In this document: positions 36,856 through 49,173 of the stretch, one piece after another
Numbering within the stretch: position 1 is the first letter of the stretch
How the letters are laid out: each line of letters opens with the position of its first letter
Assembly: GCA_007644065.1 (NCBI GenBank)
Contig: VJWN01000007.1
Location: 1,116,001-1,180,000, forward strand
DNA: 64,000 nt
Direction of reading: 5' to 3'
Origin: Margaritispora aquatica
Taxonomy: Eukaryota > Ascomycota > Leotiomycetes > Helotiales > Discinellaceae
Program-made: the position numbers and the translations under genes
The notes under the pieces: generated by a model
Told to the model about the DNA's origin: nothing
What the model saw: only the letters and a program-made list of their open reading frames with translations
Database searches by the model: none

Positions 36856-38253
36856 CTATGACTTCTTCCTATCGTCCTTCCAAATCGGATCACCATCATC
36901 AGTGAACCTAGCCCACTCAAAGAACGAACACCCTTCCTTCCCAGGCACGTTTCCCGCGTGACACATCCAAAAGTACTTTCCCCAATTCTCCTTCTTACGC
37001 TGCACAACCCTCAACACAGCAGGAACGTCACACTTGCATCTCGGCGTGAATTTGGGATGTAGAGTAGCTTTGTAGTCTCGATAGGTGATGTTAATCCTTC
37101 GATTGCCCGCAATGGGATGCGGATCAATGGCTTGGGCGGCAGCGATGCTATGTTTCCATTCTTCTTGCATCTCCGCATGCATCACTAGCAGGGAGTTGTG
37201 AGGGAGGTGAATGGCAATCTGGCCCTCAAGATCGGCGTCTTGCTTTGTCTTCTCCTTTTTCTCCTCGTCTTGAGGGATGATGCGCCTGACGCGGAATTCT
37301 CGTGCCACGCCCAGAGAGATCGAGCCGATGATTGCTCGTGGACCGAGGTAGGTGAGTTGATCGCTGTGGTAGCCGACACTCTCGCCACCTCCATTGTAAC
37401 AGTTCACGAATGCGGCATTTGGTTTCCAAGGCTTGGGAGATTGGTATTTAAGCTTCTGTCCATTTGGACAATGGTTCTGGATCCGAGTCGAAATCTCCGA
37501 GTTGACAGCTGCTTCAACTTTTGGTGATACTCTTCTCATTTGGGGGGTGAGTTGTCTGATATCCTAGACGATGTTTAGAACTTGTAATCGTCGAAAATTT
37601 CGAAGAAAAAACTGCCAGCGACAGCCGCATGAAAGTAATCTTACCTCGAGGAGAGACCCATTGTAAAGATATTCGGTCTTTTGAGTTTGCATTTCTTCGA
37701 ATGACTCTACATAAAAACACGCTGTGTGTGGACTTTGTACAACGTTGTCAAACAACTTGAACGTCATCTTCTCAAAAGTCGGTGCTTCCGTGAGCAGCTC
37801 TTCCAATAATGCATTTGCTTCCTCGGCTGGAAGGAAGTTGTGTATGATGGAGCATGGCGTATGGGTAGCTACGTCGACTGGGTCATAAAGATGCAAAGTC
37901 TTTCCTTTCTTGGAAAGAAGCTGAGGTCGCTTCACAGGCAAGCCATCTTTCTGAGCAACGAAGCCTGAAAGAGAGCTTTGATAACCGATAACTGGTGCTG
38001 ATTTTCGTGGTGGCGAGTCTGGAACCCGTAAAGATGTCGAAGCCTTTTCGACGGAACCATCGTTGGCGAGCAAGACATCAAGAAGAACGCTCTGTTCTGT
38101 ATAAGGGTGTAGAGAAGCTAGTAAGGCGAGCTTGAAGTCAGTACTCTCATCATCTGGCGCACTGAGAGCACTGATGTCCTCGATACTGTTCGTATTCAAA
38201 TTCTGGATTGGAGAAGACAGCTTCCTCTTCTTCCTTGAGATAAACGCATCCAT
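36856..38253 (-). CDS. CUE-AlkB-GRF 2-oxoglutarate/Fe(II) dioxygenase
   Basis: Two exons on the minus strand (37645-38253, 36856-37563) give 438 aa with three modules. Residues 40-75 look like a CUE ubiquitin-binding fold (LALLASLHPY...ANDGSVEKA). Residues 140-370 form the AlkB double-stranded beta-helix: NCYNGGGESVGYHSD with iron ligands H269 and D271, the third ligand probably H341 in EEWKHS, and the 2-oxoglutarate-binding arginines R359 and R365 in RRINITYR. The C terminus has a GRF-type zinc finger (PRCKCDVP...GKYFWMCHAG...GCSFFEWA). AlkB homologues remove N-alkyl lesions from DNA or RNA; GRF fingers bind single-stranded nucleic acid. Nuclear repair is the likely role. Head-to-head with PEX7. 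Confidence 0.88.
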
Positions 38254-38569
38254 GATTTTTTATATTATCCAAGCTTCTATGAGGAGCCTAGTTTTATATC
38301 CTTCTTCAACCTCTTCTTCTTCTTCTTCCTCCTGCAAAACCATTCCTGCATTCGTAATCAAGAGTCACTCGAGGAGAGAGTTGCCTTGCCGTCCTCAGCT
38401 AGATGTATCGGGGAAATGTTCCTCCCTCCGACATCTCGTGTTGATCTGATCCACTGCCCTTGCCCTCGCTTCGTTAGCGCGAGGCTGTTTATGTACAGCA
38501 GCCTCGGCTCAGATAACCTCGCCGTCTTGTGTTCACGTTCTATTCAGCTTCAACATCAGCAAATTCACG
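38254..38569. promoter_or_regulatory. Bidirectional AlkB-like/PEX7 promoter
   Basis: Only 316 bp separate the two divergent ATGs, so promoter elements are probably shared. A (CTT)n tract at 38311-38331 is purine-rich on the AlkB-gene coding strand. Confidence 0.5.
38311..38331. repeat. (CTT)n microsatellite
   Basis: Six to seven CTT/TTC units within the bidirectional promoter. Confidence 0.85.
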
Positions 38570-39779
38570 ATGTTGGAGTTCCGGACGACTGGCTACAACG
38601 GATATGCCGTCAAGTACTCGCCGTTTGTGGACTCACGTATTGCAGTTGCTGCAGCTGCGAACTATGGATTGGTTGGCAATGGGAGACTCTATGTATTGCG
38701 GTTGACAGATCAGGGAATCGTGGGAGAAACTTTGTAAGTCTTGCTAATCTGGTGAGAATAAGGTAGATTGAGTATAGCAAGGAAATGCGAGTCGCATATA
38801 TTGTTGGCAAGATTCTGACATATCGATTAGCTTCGATACCCAAGACTCCCTATACGATACAGCATGGTCTGAGATCAACGAAAATCAGATCGTGGCTGCT
38901 TGTGGGGATGGATCTGTCAAACTATATGATACTGGAGTAGCAAAGTTTCCTGTTGTCAATTGGCAGGAACATAAGAAGGAGGTATATGCCACATCATGGA
39001 ACTTGGTTTCTAAGGACACAATTGCTTCTAGCTCGTGGGATGGCACAGTCAAGATTGTATGCTGCCCCGCATTACCCCGCCATCTATAACATCCCTAACG
39101 ACCAGTACAGTGGTCTCCAAACCGCCCTGCCTCCATTTTGACTCTGCCGACTCACTCGTGTACATACAGCACAGCATGGTCACCTCATGCACAGTCGGTG
39201 GTCTCGGCTGTCTCTTCCGACTCTCACCTTCGAATTTTTGACTTGAGAGTTCCAGCATCTGCGTCCAATCACTTAGTCCATTTGATCCCCGTTCACGGTA
39301 CCCCTCCTCGTCCTGGTGTTCACAGACCTACTGGATCTGTCAGCGAGCCAAGCGAGATTCTCACGCATGATTGGAATAAGTATCGGGACACAGTTATTGC
39401 TACAGCAGGTGTCGATCGAGTCATCAGAATTTTCGACCTTCGTAATGCTCGAGATGGACCAATAGCTGGTTTGAGCGGTCATGATCACGCTGTTCGGAAG
39501 ATTGCATGGAGCCCTCATCTGTCTGATGTACTGATTAGTGGTTCATATGATATGAGTGCTCGAGTCTGGTCCGATGGCTGTGCAAATGGCGTTCAACCGT
39601 CCTTGCAAGCCCATCCGGATATTGCTGCAACTCCTAGACAGCTTGGGCAAATGGATGCACATACTGAGTTCGTGACCGGCGTGGACTGGTGCTTGTTTGG
39701 TGCAGAGGGATGGTGTGCAACAACGTCCTGGGACCAGCGTTTACTAGTCTGGGACGTTCGTCAATTTATGCGCCCATAA
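38570..39779 (+). CDS. PEX7: Peroxin-7, PTS2 receptor
   Basis: Three exons (38570-38733, 38831-39056, 39111-39779) give 352 aa. It opens with the peroxin-7 hallmark MLEFRTTGYNGYAVKYSPF and continues as a WD40 propeller. Repeats are visible at TAWSEINENQIVAACGDGS, ATSWNLVSKDTIASSSWDGT, STAWSPHAQSVVSAVSSDS, IATAGVDRVIRIFDLR and IAWSPHLSDVLISGSYDMS. The last blade is TTSWDQRLLVWDVRQFMRP. PEX7 binds PTS2 signals in the cytosol and carries cargo to the peroxisome with a co-receptor. The third exon begins at the second of two nearby CAG acceptors; that choice alone restores the WSPNRPASIL repeat. Confidence 0.96.
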
Positions 39780-40027
39780 GTTGCCAAAATTCCACGTTGC
39801 GAGACGACATGACGAAAAATGAAAGCAGTGGTTCTCCAATAGTTTGGGAGAAAGCTAAAACTGAATGATGAGGCATGCATAAATGATACCAAAGGAGTCC
39901 TGGAGTTTGTACCATAGAAGGCTATTTTGCATTCTCAGTGAATGCTTTGCCATTCTGATGAATCAGAACGGCTGAAGGCATAATTCTAAGATTATTTCAA
40001 CATGAAAGCCGCTTCTGCATTTGCCCT

Positions 40028-41611
40028 TTATGCACGCCACTTCCAAGCCGATCTCTTTCCTTTACCTTCATCGCAATCTGTTGCGTTCTTCAATGCATTC
40101 ACAACTCCTTGATAGGCGGGATGCTTTGTGAAATTGGCAAAGTACAAGGTGGCGGAGCCTTGGCCTGCGAAGACGCTGGGCACCCAGGAGAACTGTACAG
40201 GTGTCAGTATATGGTTTTCTATGCTCGCAATCAGGTGGTGGTATGTTCCCCAAAGCTGTTGACTGATATTTTGCGAGAAAGTCACAACCAAATTCCACTC
40301 AACCGCTACTCTTCATGTTCATTGACAGGGGAAATAAATGGGTTTAACTTACAGGGTCATAGAAATCCCAGACTGTAACACCGATGCATTTCTTGACTTG
40401 CACACACGCACCAACAGCATTCTCATAATCCTTACTTTGCTGTGCCAACTTTTCTGTTGTTTCAGGCTCATTGAGTCTGATATCAAGCTCAGTCATGGCG
40501 ACTTCAACGCCCATCTTGGTGAAGAGATTCATATTTGTGATCATGTCGTCAAGAGTTGGTGTTCCTCCTATAATGAGTTGTCGTTAGCATCTTCGCTTTG
40601 TCTTTAGCTCCACCGGTTTTGATTCATCTCTGATTTTGCACATTCCGAATCTTTAAGTGAGGAAGAGCGAGGAGGAGAACGAACCAACAACGAAATGCGC
40701 CTGCAATCCCACACCATCGATCTTGATGCCGGCCTTCTTCAAAGGTCCAACGATGAGATCGCGGACAGCGTTGGTCTTGGCACTCACGCCCTCGAGGTTG
40801 TAGTCATTGTAGTAGAGCTTGGCTTTTGGGTCTGCCTTCGCGGCGGCGGCGAAAACGAGCGGGATGTATGATGGGCCGATGACCTTGTAGAAGATTGTTT
40901 CTCGGTAGGTACCGTCGTCGTTGAGGGCTTCGTTGAGGACGTCCCACTAAACTGTGGATTAGCAAAGGTAACAAGCAGGGAAGCGAGAAGAGGAGGGAGA
41001 CTTACAGCATAGCATTTTCCAGCCCAGTGCTCCGCTTCCTTTGTGACGTGGTTCACAAGTGCTTTTGAAAGCGTCTCTTTCGTCCAAGTCGTGGATTCCA
41101 CTGTTTTGGTCAGTCATCAAGCTTAAGTCGAAATGGGAATGAGTAATACCCCAAGGAGCAAGCTGGCTGTGCCAAGCTAGAGTATGGCATCTCAGAATCT
41201 GACCATTTTTCTTCGCCAAATCCGCAACCACTGAACCCATGCTATAGTTAAAAATGCCTTGCTGGGGCTCGACAGCGAACCACTTGTGTTTCGTTAGTCT
41301 CAGTTCTTTCTTCAATTATACATACTCGTCTCCTCTCAACCCACCACAAGAGGGTGATTGAATTAAGTGAGGAGGTGGAGATGTGACCAAGCAATACAAC
41401 TCACCTTCATTCCATTGCTGGGCGTCAACTGTCCAAACTCCTTCTTATCCGTCAAGATGTCGAAATACTGCTTATTGCTCAACTCCCCATTATCGGTCGC
41501 GGTACCGAAGTACATGAGGCCTGCTTTCTTGGCGAGGGCATGGAGTTGTGCTGTTGCTAGCAGAGGGAGGGAGAGGGAGAGAAGTGCTGTGGTGGGGGCA
41601 AGGAGTTGCAT
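40028..41611 (-). CDS. Secreted GH10 endo-1,4-beta-xylanase
   Basis: Six exons on the minus strand (41405-41611, 41150-41282, 41006-41100, 40685-40946, 40353-40567, 40028-40192) give 358 aa. The signal peptide is about 21 residues, ending LLATAQ. The GH10 barrel shows [37 protein letters not shown], the acid/base glutamate E151 in WDVLNEA and the nucleophile E259 in MTELDIR. It ends with the barrel-closing segment [17 protein letters not shown]. There is no carbohydrate-binding module. It degrades xylan in plant cell walls. Carbon-source regulation is expected from the family, but I found no clear GGCTAA activator site upstream. The 3' end lies 248 bp from the convergent PEX7 gene. Confidence 0.95.
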
Positions 41612-42867
41612 CTTGAGCTGACAAGGCCGATGATGAACTGAGGAGAATGGGTGGGAAGTGAGGTAGAAAGTGAAAAGGGAGGAGGGAGGACGGAGGAGGG
41701 ATTGGGGTTATATGAGTTCTGGATACAGTGCGAGGGAGATGGGTTGTTCTCATGTAGCATGGGAATGGGATATATGCGTGCCCTTAGACCGAACCGAATA
41801 CGCTTCCAAGACGCATCGAACCCTGCTTTACCTCAATTCATATATACCTACACATGATGAATCTCCCAGCTCCCCTAGTCCTAGCCTGCGACTAAAAATA
41901 TTTCACACTTCAATTGACCAATCCAACCACATACCAAAACCGTCCCACCAAAGGTCAGCACCCACGGCTGAATACCACCAGCACCAACCCATCAATATCC
42001 ACGCATCCAAGGCCTCGTCTCCAGACACAGTATCACTGTTATCACAGGAAATAAACAACAACGCGGGGTTCAAGCCACTCGCAACAACTCCCGAGATGCA
42101 TCTGCGCGACCAACATATGCCGACCCTTGCGGCTGTGGAGATGGCGGGGAGAGTGGAAGAAGGTGATGGATGGGGTAGGGTATTTGGTATTTGGTAGGCT
42201 GTAAGTGAGGGAGGGAGGTGTGGCTTGGCATGGTGTTGTGCCTGTACCTTACCGGGTAATGTCTGGATAAAGCGAACGGGAATGCAGAGAGCACAGAGGC
42301 AAATGTGCGGAGAAGGAAGAAGTATATTGCCGGTTCAAGAGCATGCAGGAGAGTATTGAGCCTGAATGAATTTTAGGAAAATGGTGCCTTTCGACCATGT
42401 TGCCACTGTCATTAGACATCAGCTCGGTAACAAGCGATTGGGGGGTTGGAAAGAACTCATTTGGAAGAAACAAAGGTTATGAAGTAACTTCAAGATTAGA
42501 GAAGAAATTTCTAAGTGGAGTAGAATTATCTTTCTGCATACAGGTTCCATCCATATCATATCAACACACAAACATGTCCCAGTTCCCAGAAATCATCCCA
42601 GTTGATTGACTTCCAGGATGATGGGAAGTATAAACAAGCATAGCCCCCATGACCCGGAACGCTCTGCAATGATCCAAATCTACCCAGCCAAAGTATCTGC
42701 CAGAGGCCCAGAACGCCCACGAGAAATCTGATCGTACACGCCCTGTTGCTTTTGATACATCCTTCCAAGCGTCGTTGCAAACAAATGAGATCTTGCCTTC
42801 CATCCATGGAAGGTATCGAAGAGAAAGCCGGCCGTTTTAATGTACACCACAAATCGAGATTGACCGC
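41612..42867. other. Intergenic region upstream of the xylanase
   Basis: 1.25 kb from the xylanase start to the helicase stop. Short frames at 41670-42197 have no coding features. No repeat seen. Confidence 0.45.
41706..41713 (-). promoter_or_regulatory. TATA-like element of the xylanase gene
   Basis: ATATAA on the minus strand about 97 bp upstream of the xylanase ATG. Weak evidence; position is the only support. Confidence 0.3.
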
Positions 42868-45041
42868 TTAGAAACTTGCTTGGTTGTCTCTTCCGCCACG
42901 ATCTCCACCATAGCCGCCACGTCCGCCGCCTCTCGAGTTTCCTCCTCCGAAACCACCTGATCGTCCGCCACCGCCACGACCGCCTCCATATCCACGATCG
43001 CGACCACCATCACGATCTCCTCCGTACCCACGATCCCGACCGCCATCGCGTCCTCCATCCCGACCGCCACCATATCCGCCTGATCGTCTGTCATCGCGTC
43101 CACCACCGAATCCTCCATCACGTCCGCCAAATCCTCGGTCACCTTCTTCCCTTCTCGGCCTGCTCTCAATGTTCATGCCCTGAACTCTTGACAGACCCAG
43201 CTTGTGGGCAAGACCAGAACCGATGGCTGGAGGCTCCTCCCATCCCCATCCGTATCTGGTCCACTGGTTGAGAGCCTCGAATGCCTCTCGGTTACCTGGT
43301 GTGACTCCGCCAAGACTGCCCAAGTAAGCTGCAGTCTTTGTCTGGCGATCGACCATCTTTGTTGCATTGGCGACCTCCATCAGAGTATCTGCTACAAACT
43401 TTGGCAACTGAGCATCCTTCGTCATGTCAACCTGAGATGACTCTAATGTCTTATCTGGAACTATCGGCAATCTCTTTAATTGCCTCCTTGCATCGTTGAC
43501 TTCGGCTTCATTGATAATGAGCCAACCCTCACCAACCTCGTCACCTCTTCCTGTGCGACCAAGTCTGTGAATGTACTGTTCTCTGTTGGGGATAGAACCG
43601 ACTTGAATAACATGTGTGACCTTAGGGAAGTCCATTCCACGAGCAGTAACATCAGTAGACATTAGAATGGCAGACTTGGCAGTGCGGAAGCGCTGAGAAA
43701 TCCGTGTTCGCTGTTCCTGAGAGAGCTTGCCGTGCATACAAGAGACCTCCGCTGGGTAAAGCGGGTGCTTTCCAAACATACCAGAACCATCTTCCTTCAA
43801 ATTATCAAAGATCCGATATGCAAGCTCAACTTGAGCTGTAGCCTTGAAGTAGACAATTGCTTTGAAAGGTCTGGAGGGCAGGCCGGCTGCGGCATCTCTC
43901 GCAGCCTTCTCAACCTCGCGCTTGCAAAGCTCGAGGAGTGTTGGCATGAAGTTTTCAATCCCAACGACTGTGACAATCTTCTGTGGAACCTTATCGTGTG
44001 TCGCTACGTCATCCTCCCTGACTGCTTGGACGAAGAGATGATCTGGCTTGAGTGTTCGTCTAACCAAATGCATAACTTCCTTGGGCAAGGTGGCGGAGAA
44101 CAGCATAGTCTGACGATCCATTTCGCGTCTATCTGGCAGATAATTCTGAATGTCCTCAATCTCGCGAGAAAATCCGTCGTCCAAAAGTCTGTCGGCTTCA
44201 TCCAGAACCAAAGTCGTCAGATTTGGTGCCTTAACTCCGCTGCGATCGTCAGAAAGGAGATCCTTTAATCTACCAGGAGTGGCAACGAGTAAATGGCATC
44301 CTTCTCTCTGTGTCTTCATCAGCATTGCTCTCTTGCTATTACCTCCAACAGCAACCTGAACTCTGAGATCAGTGTTGTAGCAAAGCTTTTCGGCCTCAAC
44401 AGCAATTTGCTCAGCCAGTTCACGTGTAGGAGATATGATGATAGCTCGAATATCGGATGCGCGGGCTCTAGAGTATCGCTTTCGGACTGAGAGATCTGGG
44501 TCTTGTCTGAGAATATTTTGGATGGTGGGAAGGAGGAACCCCAAGGTTTTACCAGTACCGGTACGTGCTTGCGCAACACTAGAGGTTATTAGCAAAGGTT
44601 GGGCGTAAATAGAATTTGATGTACATACATATCAGTACCCTGAAGAGCTTGGTTGATGGTCATCGATTGTACCTCCGTCATGGTATGATGTCCCATCTTT
44701 TTTGTGACCTCTTCAACAACGTTTCGGTGAACCATGTCGTGATCGATCAGTTCTCCGAACTTTGTGACCTGTTTTGTAGCAGACTTGTCCGCATAGCTGC
44801 CAGATCTTCCTGCTCCCCTTTGTGGTTCATGGTCAAATCGGTCGCCACTCCTCATGGCCACTGCCTCATTTAACAATCGCGTAGACGCGTGGAGCCATCT
44901 TGCTTCCACTGGTAGTTTGTTCGCAACCTTGAATGACAGAGAGAGGGATGAAGGTGTGGTTGATGGGATTCGGGATGTGGATGTCACAGAGCGCAAGACT
45001 CTGGATATAGAGGCTGGGCCTCTCCTGCAAACAGAAAACAT
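42868..45041 (-). CDS. Mitochondrial DEAD-box RNA helicase (MSS116-like)
   Basis: Two exons on the minus strand (44629-45041, 42868-44578) give 707 aa. The first ~50 residues are basic and Ser-rich without acids (MFSVCRRGPASISRVLRS), a mitochondrial presequence. Helicase motifs are ARTGTGKT (residues 142-149), PTRELAEQ (188-195), TPGRL, DEAD (264-267), SAT, RGMDFPKVTHV and HRLGRTGR. The last ~110 residues are RGG-type repeats (GGRDGGRDRGYGG and relatives), a nucleic-acid-binding tail. Yeast Mss116 is a general chaperone for mitochondrial group I and II intron splicing. The ATG at 45041 is used; the frame extends two codons further but only from a TTG. The intron restores TDIVAQARTG. Confidence 0.9.
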
Positions 45042-45695
45042 CTTCAATCACCCTAAAATGGAAACAATTGAAGAAGAATATTAGATGAAAAGGTATCAGT
45101 AATACAAGGAGTACAAGAAAGAATGTTATGGCAATTGTTGAAGCAACTGCTGTGATGGTATACTCTTGCGATGAAATCCCCTAACTTTTTTTGACTTGAG
45201 GCTAAACTTTTTTATCGCCGAAATACGCTAGCACGTGCACTTTACTCTGTTCTTTGCCTGACTTCCAGACGCCGCTTCCCCTATTATCCTACTTGAGTAC
45301 CTGGCACAAATGATAGGTTGATTTTGATCTGGTGAAAATTACAAACGTATTGAATACTCTAAACGGGCTCGGAGGCTTCAGCTGAGATTCATTGGTAGGT
45401 AATATTTTTTTTTCTCTCACAAAGTATCTAGGCAGTATTTTAAGCAGGTAAACCAAACCACGACAATAGTACTGGTATGACTATTTAATGGGAATATGTA
45501 TAGGGAAGAGATTTAGATCAATATGACCCAACAATATTCTATTCCATGATCCAGAAATTGTAATACCACAACACGCAAGGCCATCTATCCAGGGTATCGT
45601 GAAAAGACAAACACCACCTTTCCGTCTAAATCATCAAGCACTCCGGTCCATTGCCGGTTTTCAGGTCATTAAATCGTAAATCGTCAAGATCAGAC
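45042..45695. other. Helicase upstream region
   Basis: 650 bp spacer to the next minus-strand gene. AT-rich; nothing recognised. Confidence 0.45.
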
Positions 45696-46815
45696 TCATC
45701 GCCTCTCCAGCGCTGCGCGTGGAGACGCATATCTTCGTGGAGCAGCACCCATGATTGACATGCCCTCACTGACCCCCTCATGGAGGCCACCAGTCACGCC
45801 CTCAATCACCCAAGCTGCAGTCTCTGTGATCACTTGTCCTACTTTTCCATCACCCATACCGTATATAGCTCCGGTGATACTCAAGCCTGTCTTGCCTAAA
45901 CTGTCCACTGTCTCGATGCCCTGACTGAGCACTTTTTCTGAAATCTTGTGCTCACGGTCATACTGATAGGCTGCTGCAAGCAAGTGCTTTAAATATGGGA
46001 GAATAAATTGGACAAGAATGAACAATTGTATGATCGTAGTTGCTAGTGTTCGGTGGAGCAGGGACGGCTGCCCTGGGTTTGAATGGCGTGTGTCCGGCAA
46101 ATAACGATCACTCAGGTGAAGCGGCTCTACGACACCAGCAGGTAAAGCTCCTCGAACACTTATTTGCTCCTCCGCGGATAAGTCATCCGGCAGAGCACGA
46201 AGAAGATAGGTAAGTGCGTGAATATAGAGCTGCCGTGCAAAGCTTGCATTTCCATCGTCCGGATTTTGAGTTATTGTGGAGGATTCTTCGACTGCAAGAC
46301 TTAACAGGCTCAAACCTAGAGATGTCAGCATCAATTGGCGCTTTTGTCTTGTATGGCTTACCCTGATTCGCAAATTTCCAACCAATTCCAGATTTTGTCT
46401 CTGCAATATCCATACCCAAATGTCTACCTTTACTCCTGTGAAAACCAGCTGTCGTTTCATCATCACTACTCCCACTCTCTGCGAAGTAACCTGTTATTTC
46501 CTCATCTGCTACTGCCATCGTTTTCGAATCGTTAAGTACTAATGCATTGCCGTAACCTGTATCTGGTGTCCGAGTCCCCGTACTTGATCTGCCCGAGGTT
46601 GGCCTTGAGCCTGCTTCAGCAGAGTTTTGTCTATTCGCCATGCCATACTCGGATACAGAGTGGCGGATCGATGGCAGACGAGGCAAGCGGGATTGGACCA
46701 CGGTTGGTAACATGGTGAATAGCATTGAGGCCCTTGTATGAGTTGGTAGTTTGATGGTAGAAGGTTGATCTTGGAATGTTGTCAATAGGTCCACTTGGCG
46801 CCTTTGTCCCGTCAT
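45696..46815 (-). CDS. Uncharacterised fungal protein with one hydrophobic segment
   Basis: Two exons on the minus strand (46362-46815, 45696-46315) give 357 aa. Residues 1-130 are Ser/Thr/Gly-rich and probably disordered (SRPTSGRSSTGTRTPDTGYG). From residue 140 the protein is helical: a cluster SGIGWKFANQGLSLLSLAVEES spans the intron junction, then ARQLYIHALTYLLRALPDDL. A hydrophobic stretch at about 243-265 (TTIIQLFILVQFILPYLKHL) could be a membrane helix. The tail is glycine-rich (GAIYGMGDGKVGQVITETAA). I do not recognise the family. The frame is open upstream to a TTG at 46839; the ATG at 46815 is used. Confidence 0.7.
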
Positions 46816-47847
46816 AGTGTAATGGTCAGTGTATAGCAACTAGGTAGAGTCTTGTGTTGAGAAGCAAACATCTGTATCTTGGGAGAACAGAGGTTAACAC
46901 TGGAAACAGAGGCCGATGGAGCAGTAAGGAGATGGAGAAGAGGGAAACTAAGTAGAAGGTTGAGTAACCAAAAACAGCTGAATCATCAACAGACGTTGAT
47001 GTTAACGTAATTTGAGTGAATAGAAGAAAGAAAAGACACAACAATTTAGGACGAACATGAGGCCAAAGTATTTGCAGCGATCTGCGATAAGAACTCATTG
47101 CGGGCATTTGCTTGTGCGTGCATGATGTTGAGGGGCCAGCCCAAGCATGTCCTGGCAATTTGATACCTCAAAATAGTGATAAATGCCCCGAAAATTGCAT
47201 GTGAAAGACCACGTGACTTCTCTCATTGGCTGGACTCAGATCGGGTTTCTCTCCGGCGAGATATGTTTTGCATGATTGAATTCCACGTGTATTATGATAG
47301 GTTGTTTGAAACTGGACTGCATGAGCCAAACAAAAATTATTGCTTGGGGTATTTATTCGTTGTTGCCATCGGGAATGAACCCCTTTCGTCAAGCGAGTAT
47401 ACAGACGAGCACTGAGGGTGGCCATAGAGCCATGCCACTGAAGACCTGAAAGAAATGAAATCTCTGATATATTTCAGTCATTCACTGGGCTCCGGAAAGA
47501 GTCACTTCCATTCATCCATGCTGAAGGTTATTCAAAAGTGGGGGATTTACTCGCACTCATTTTGAATCTACTCATGAATATTCTTCTTACTGCCATGTCA
47601 CGTATTAAAGCTGAGAGCTTAGTCACATTAAAACCTGAAGATACGACAAAGTGGTCAAGTTCCTTGGAAGAGTGCAGGGAATGCCCGGCCTGACTCATAG
47701 ACTATGGATCTTATTAACTAGTAAGGATGCGGGGTATTTTCTACATAACAGCTGATGTTGTTAAATAGAAGGTGTTTGATGCCTCAAAATATGAAAAAAG
47801 TGTTTCATCCACCTAAACATCTCTGAAACTGCTGTTACTTCGAAACT
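46816..47847. other. Divergent intergenic region
   Basis: 1.0 kb between divergent genes. No supported feature. Confidence 0.45.
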
Positions 47848-49173
47848 ATGGCTCGCTTGACTATTAAAGACCTAGGCTACTCTCCTGGTCAACTTCCAAC
47901 TGGACCTAAAAACTCTATCCTTGACGTTGAAGGTGATACTGCTCTAAGTAACTTAAAATCGGCACTAATCTGTCATAGGCGTCCGAGTTGGCCAAGTCAC
48001 AATTGGGAAAGACGGCGATGATGTCTGTCGTGGTGTTACCGTCATATTACCTCGTGATCCAAAGGAGATTCACATTCCTTGTTATGCTGGAATGCACACA
48101 TTGAATGGCAATGGCGAAGTCAGCGGGTCGTATCAAATCAAAGACTGGGGATATACCAATACTGTTAGCTTAATCTACACACTCCGAGAACGGGAAAGTC
48201 CTAACCATCTTAGCCTCTAGCACTCACCAACTCCGTGAGCTTTGGACTTGTTTTCCATGAAATTTGGCAATGGACTCTCAAGCAGGCTCGCGACAATGGA
48301 ACTTCTCGGAACGATGTCAGCCATAATTATGGTACTCCCATTGTCGGAGAGACAGCTGACTGGTGGCTCAATGATTTTCATGAGTCTGCTCTCAAACCCA
48401 AGCATGTTCACGAAGCGTTTGCAAATGCAATGACACAGGAGGAAGTCCTTGAAGGTCAAAATGGGGGAGGTGCTGGTATGACTTGCCATATGTTTCCAGG
48501 CGGAACAGGTACCTCCTCCAGAGTCGTGAAAGGTAGAGTCGGTATAGAGGAGAAGTACACAGTCGGTGTCATTTGCCAGTCGAACTATGGCCACACATAC
48601 GACTTACAGATCGCTGGAGTTCCGGTTGGAAAATTAATTCTAAGGGAGAAAGGCTCCCCTGTCCATATGAAGTCGGAAGCTCCCCCAAGCGGCAAAGCCG
48701 ATGATGGCAGCATTGTTATCTATCTAATGTAAGTTCTTGTAAAAGCGTTCCTGAGTGAAAACTGATTTTTTTTTTCCCACCCTAGTACTGATGCTCCCAT
48801 GCTTCCACATCAACTGAACCGTATGGCTCAACACTGTGCTGTAGGACTTGCTCAGGTTGGAGGACACGGAGTCGGCCGAAATCATTCCGGAGATATCATC
48901 CTTGCGATCTCCACGGCGAACAAGCCAGATGAGAGAGTGATGACTCCTCAAGTTACTGGAATTGGCCCCATTGAGACAAATCAGATTACAATCATCAAGA
49001 ACGAGAGTATGGATAGTATGTTCCGTGCAGCTTCGGAAGCAACAGAGGAAGCCATCCTAAATTCGATGATTGCTGGTAGAAATGGTAGATCGGGGTTCGA
49101 TGGTATTAAACTGGACGGATTACCAGTCGAGTTGGTAAAGGAGCTACTTCAAAAGTACATGGTAGTTGTTTAG
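47848..49173 (+). CDS. DmpA/BapA-type self-cleaving aminopeptidase (peptidase family S58)
   Basis: Four exons (47848-47932, 47979-48163, 48214-48728, 48786-49173) give 390 aa. Family landmarks are NSILDVEGVRVGQVTIG at the start, PCYAGMHTLNGNGEVSG, GYTNTPLALTNSVSFG (restored at intron 2 with a GTTAGC donor), SHNYGTPIVGETADWWLND, and the stretch DDGSIVIYLITDAPMLPHQL. In DmpA the precursor cleaves itself between a Gly and a Ser that becomes the N-terminal nucleophile of the beta chain; the matching bond here is Gly255-Ser256. DmpA itself is cut at 249/250, so size and position agree. The family releases N-terminal L-residues, D-Ala amides/esters or beta-amino acids. No targeting signal is seen. 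Physiological substrate unknown. Confidence 0.9.
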
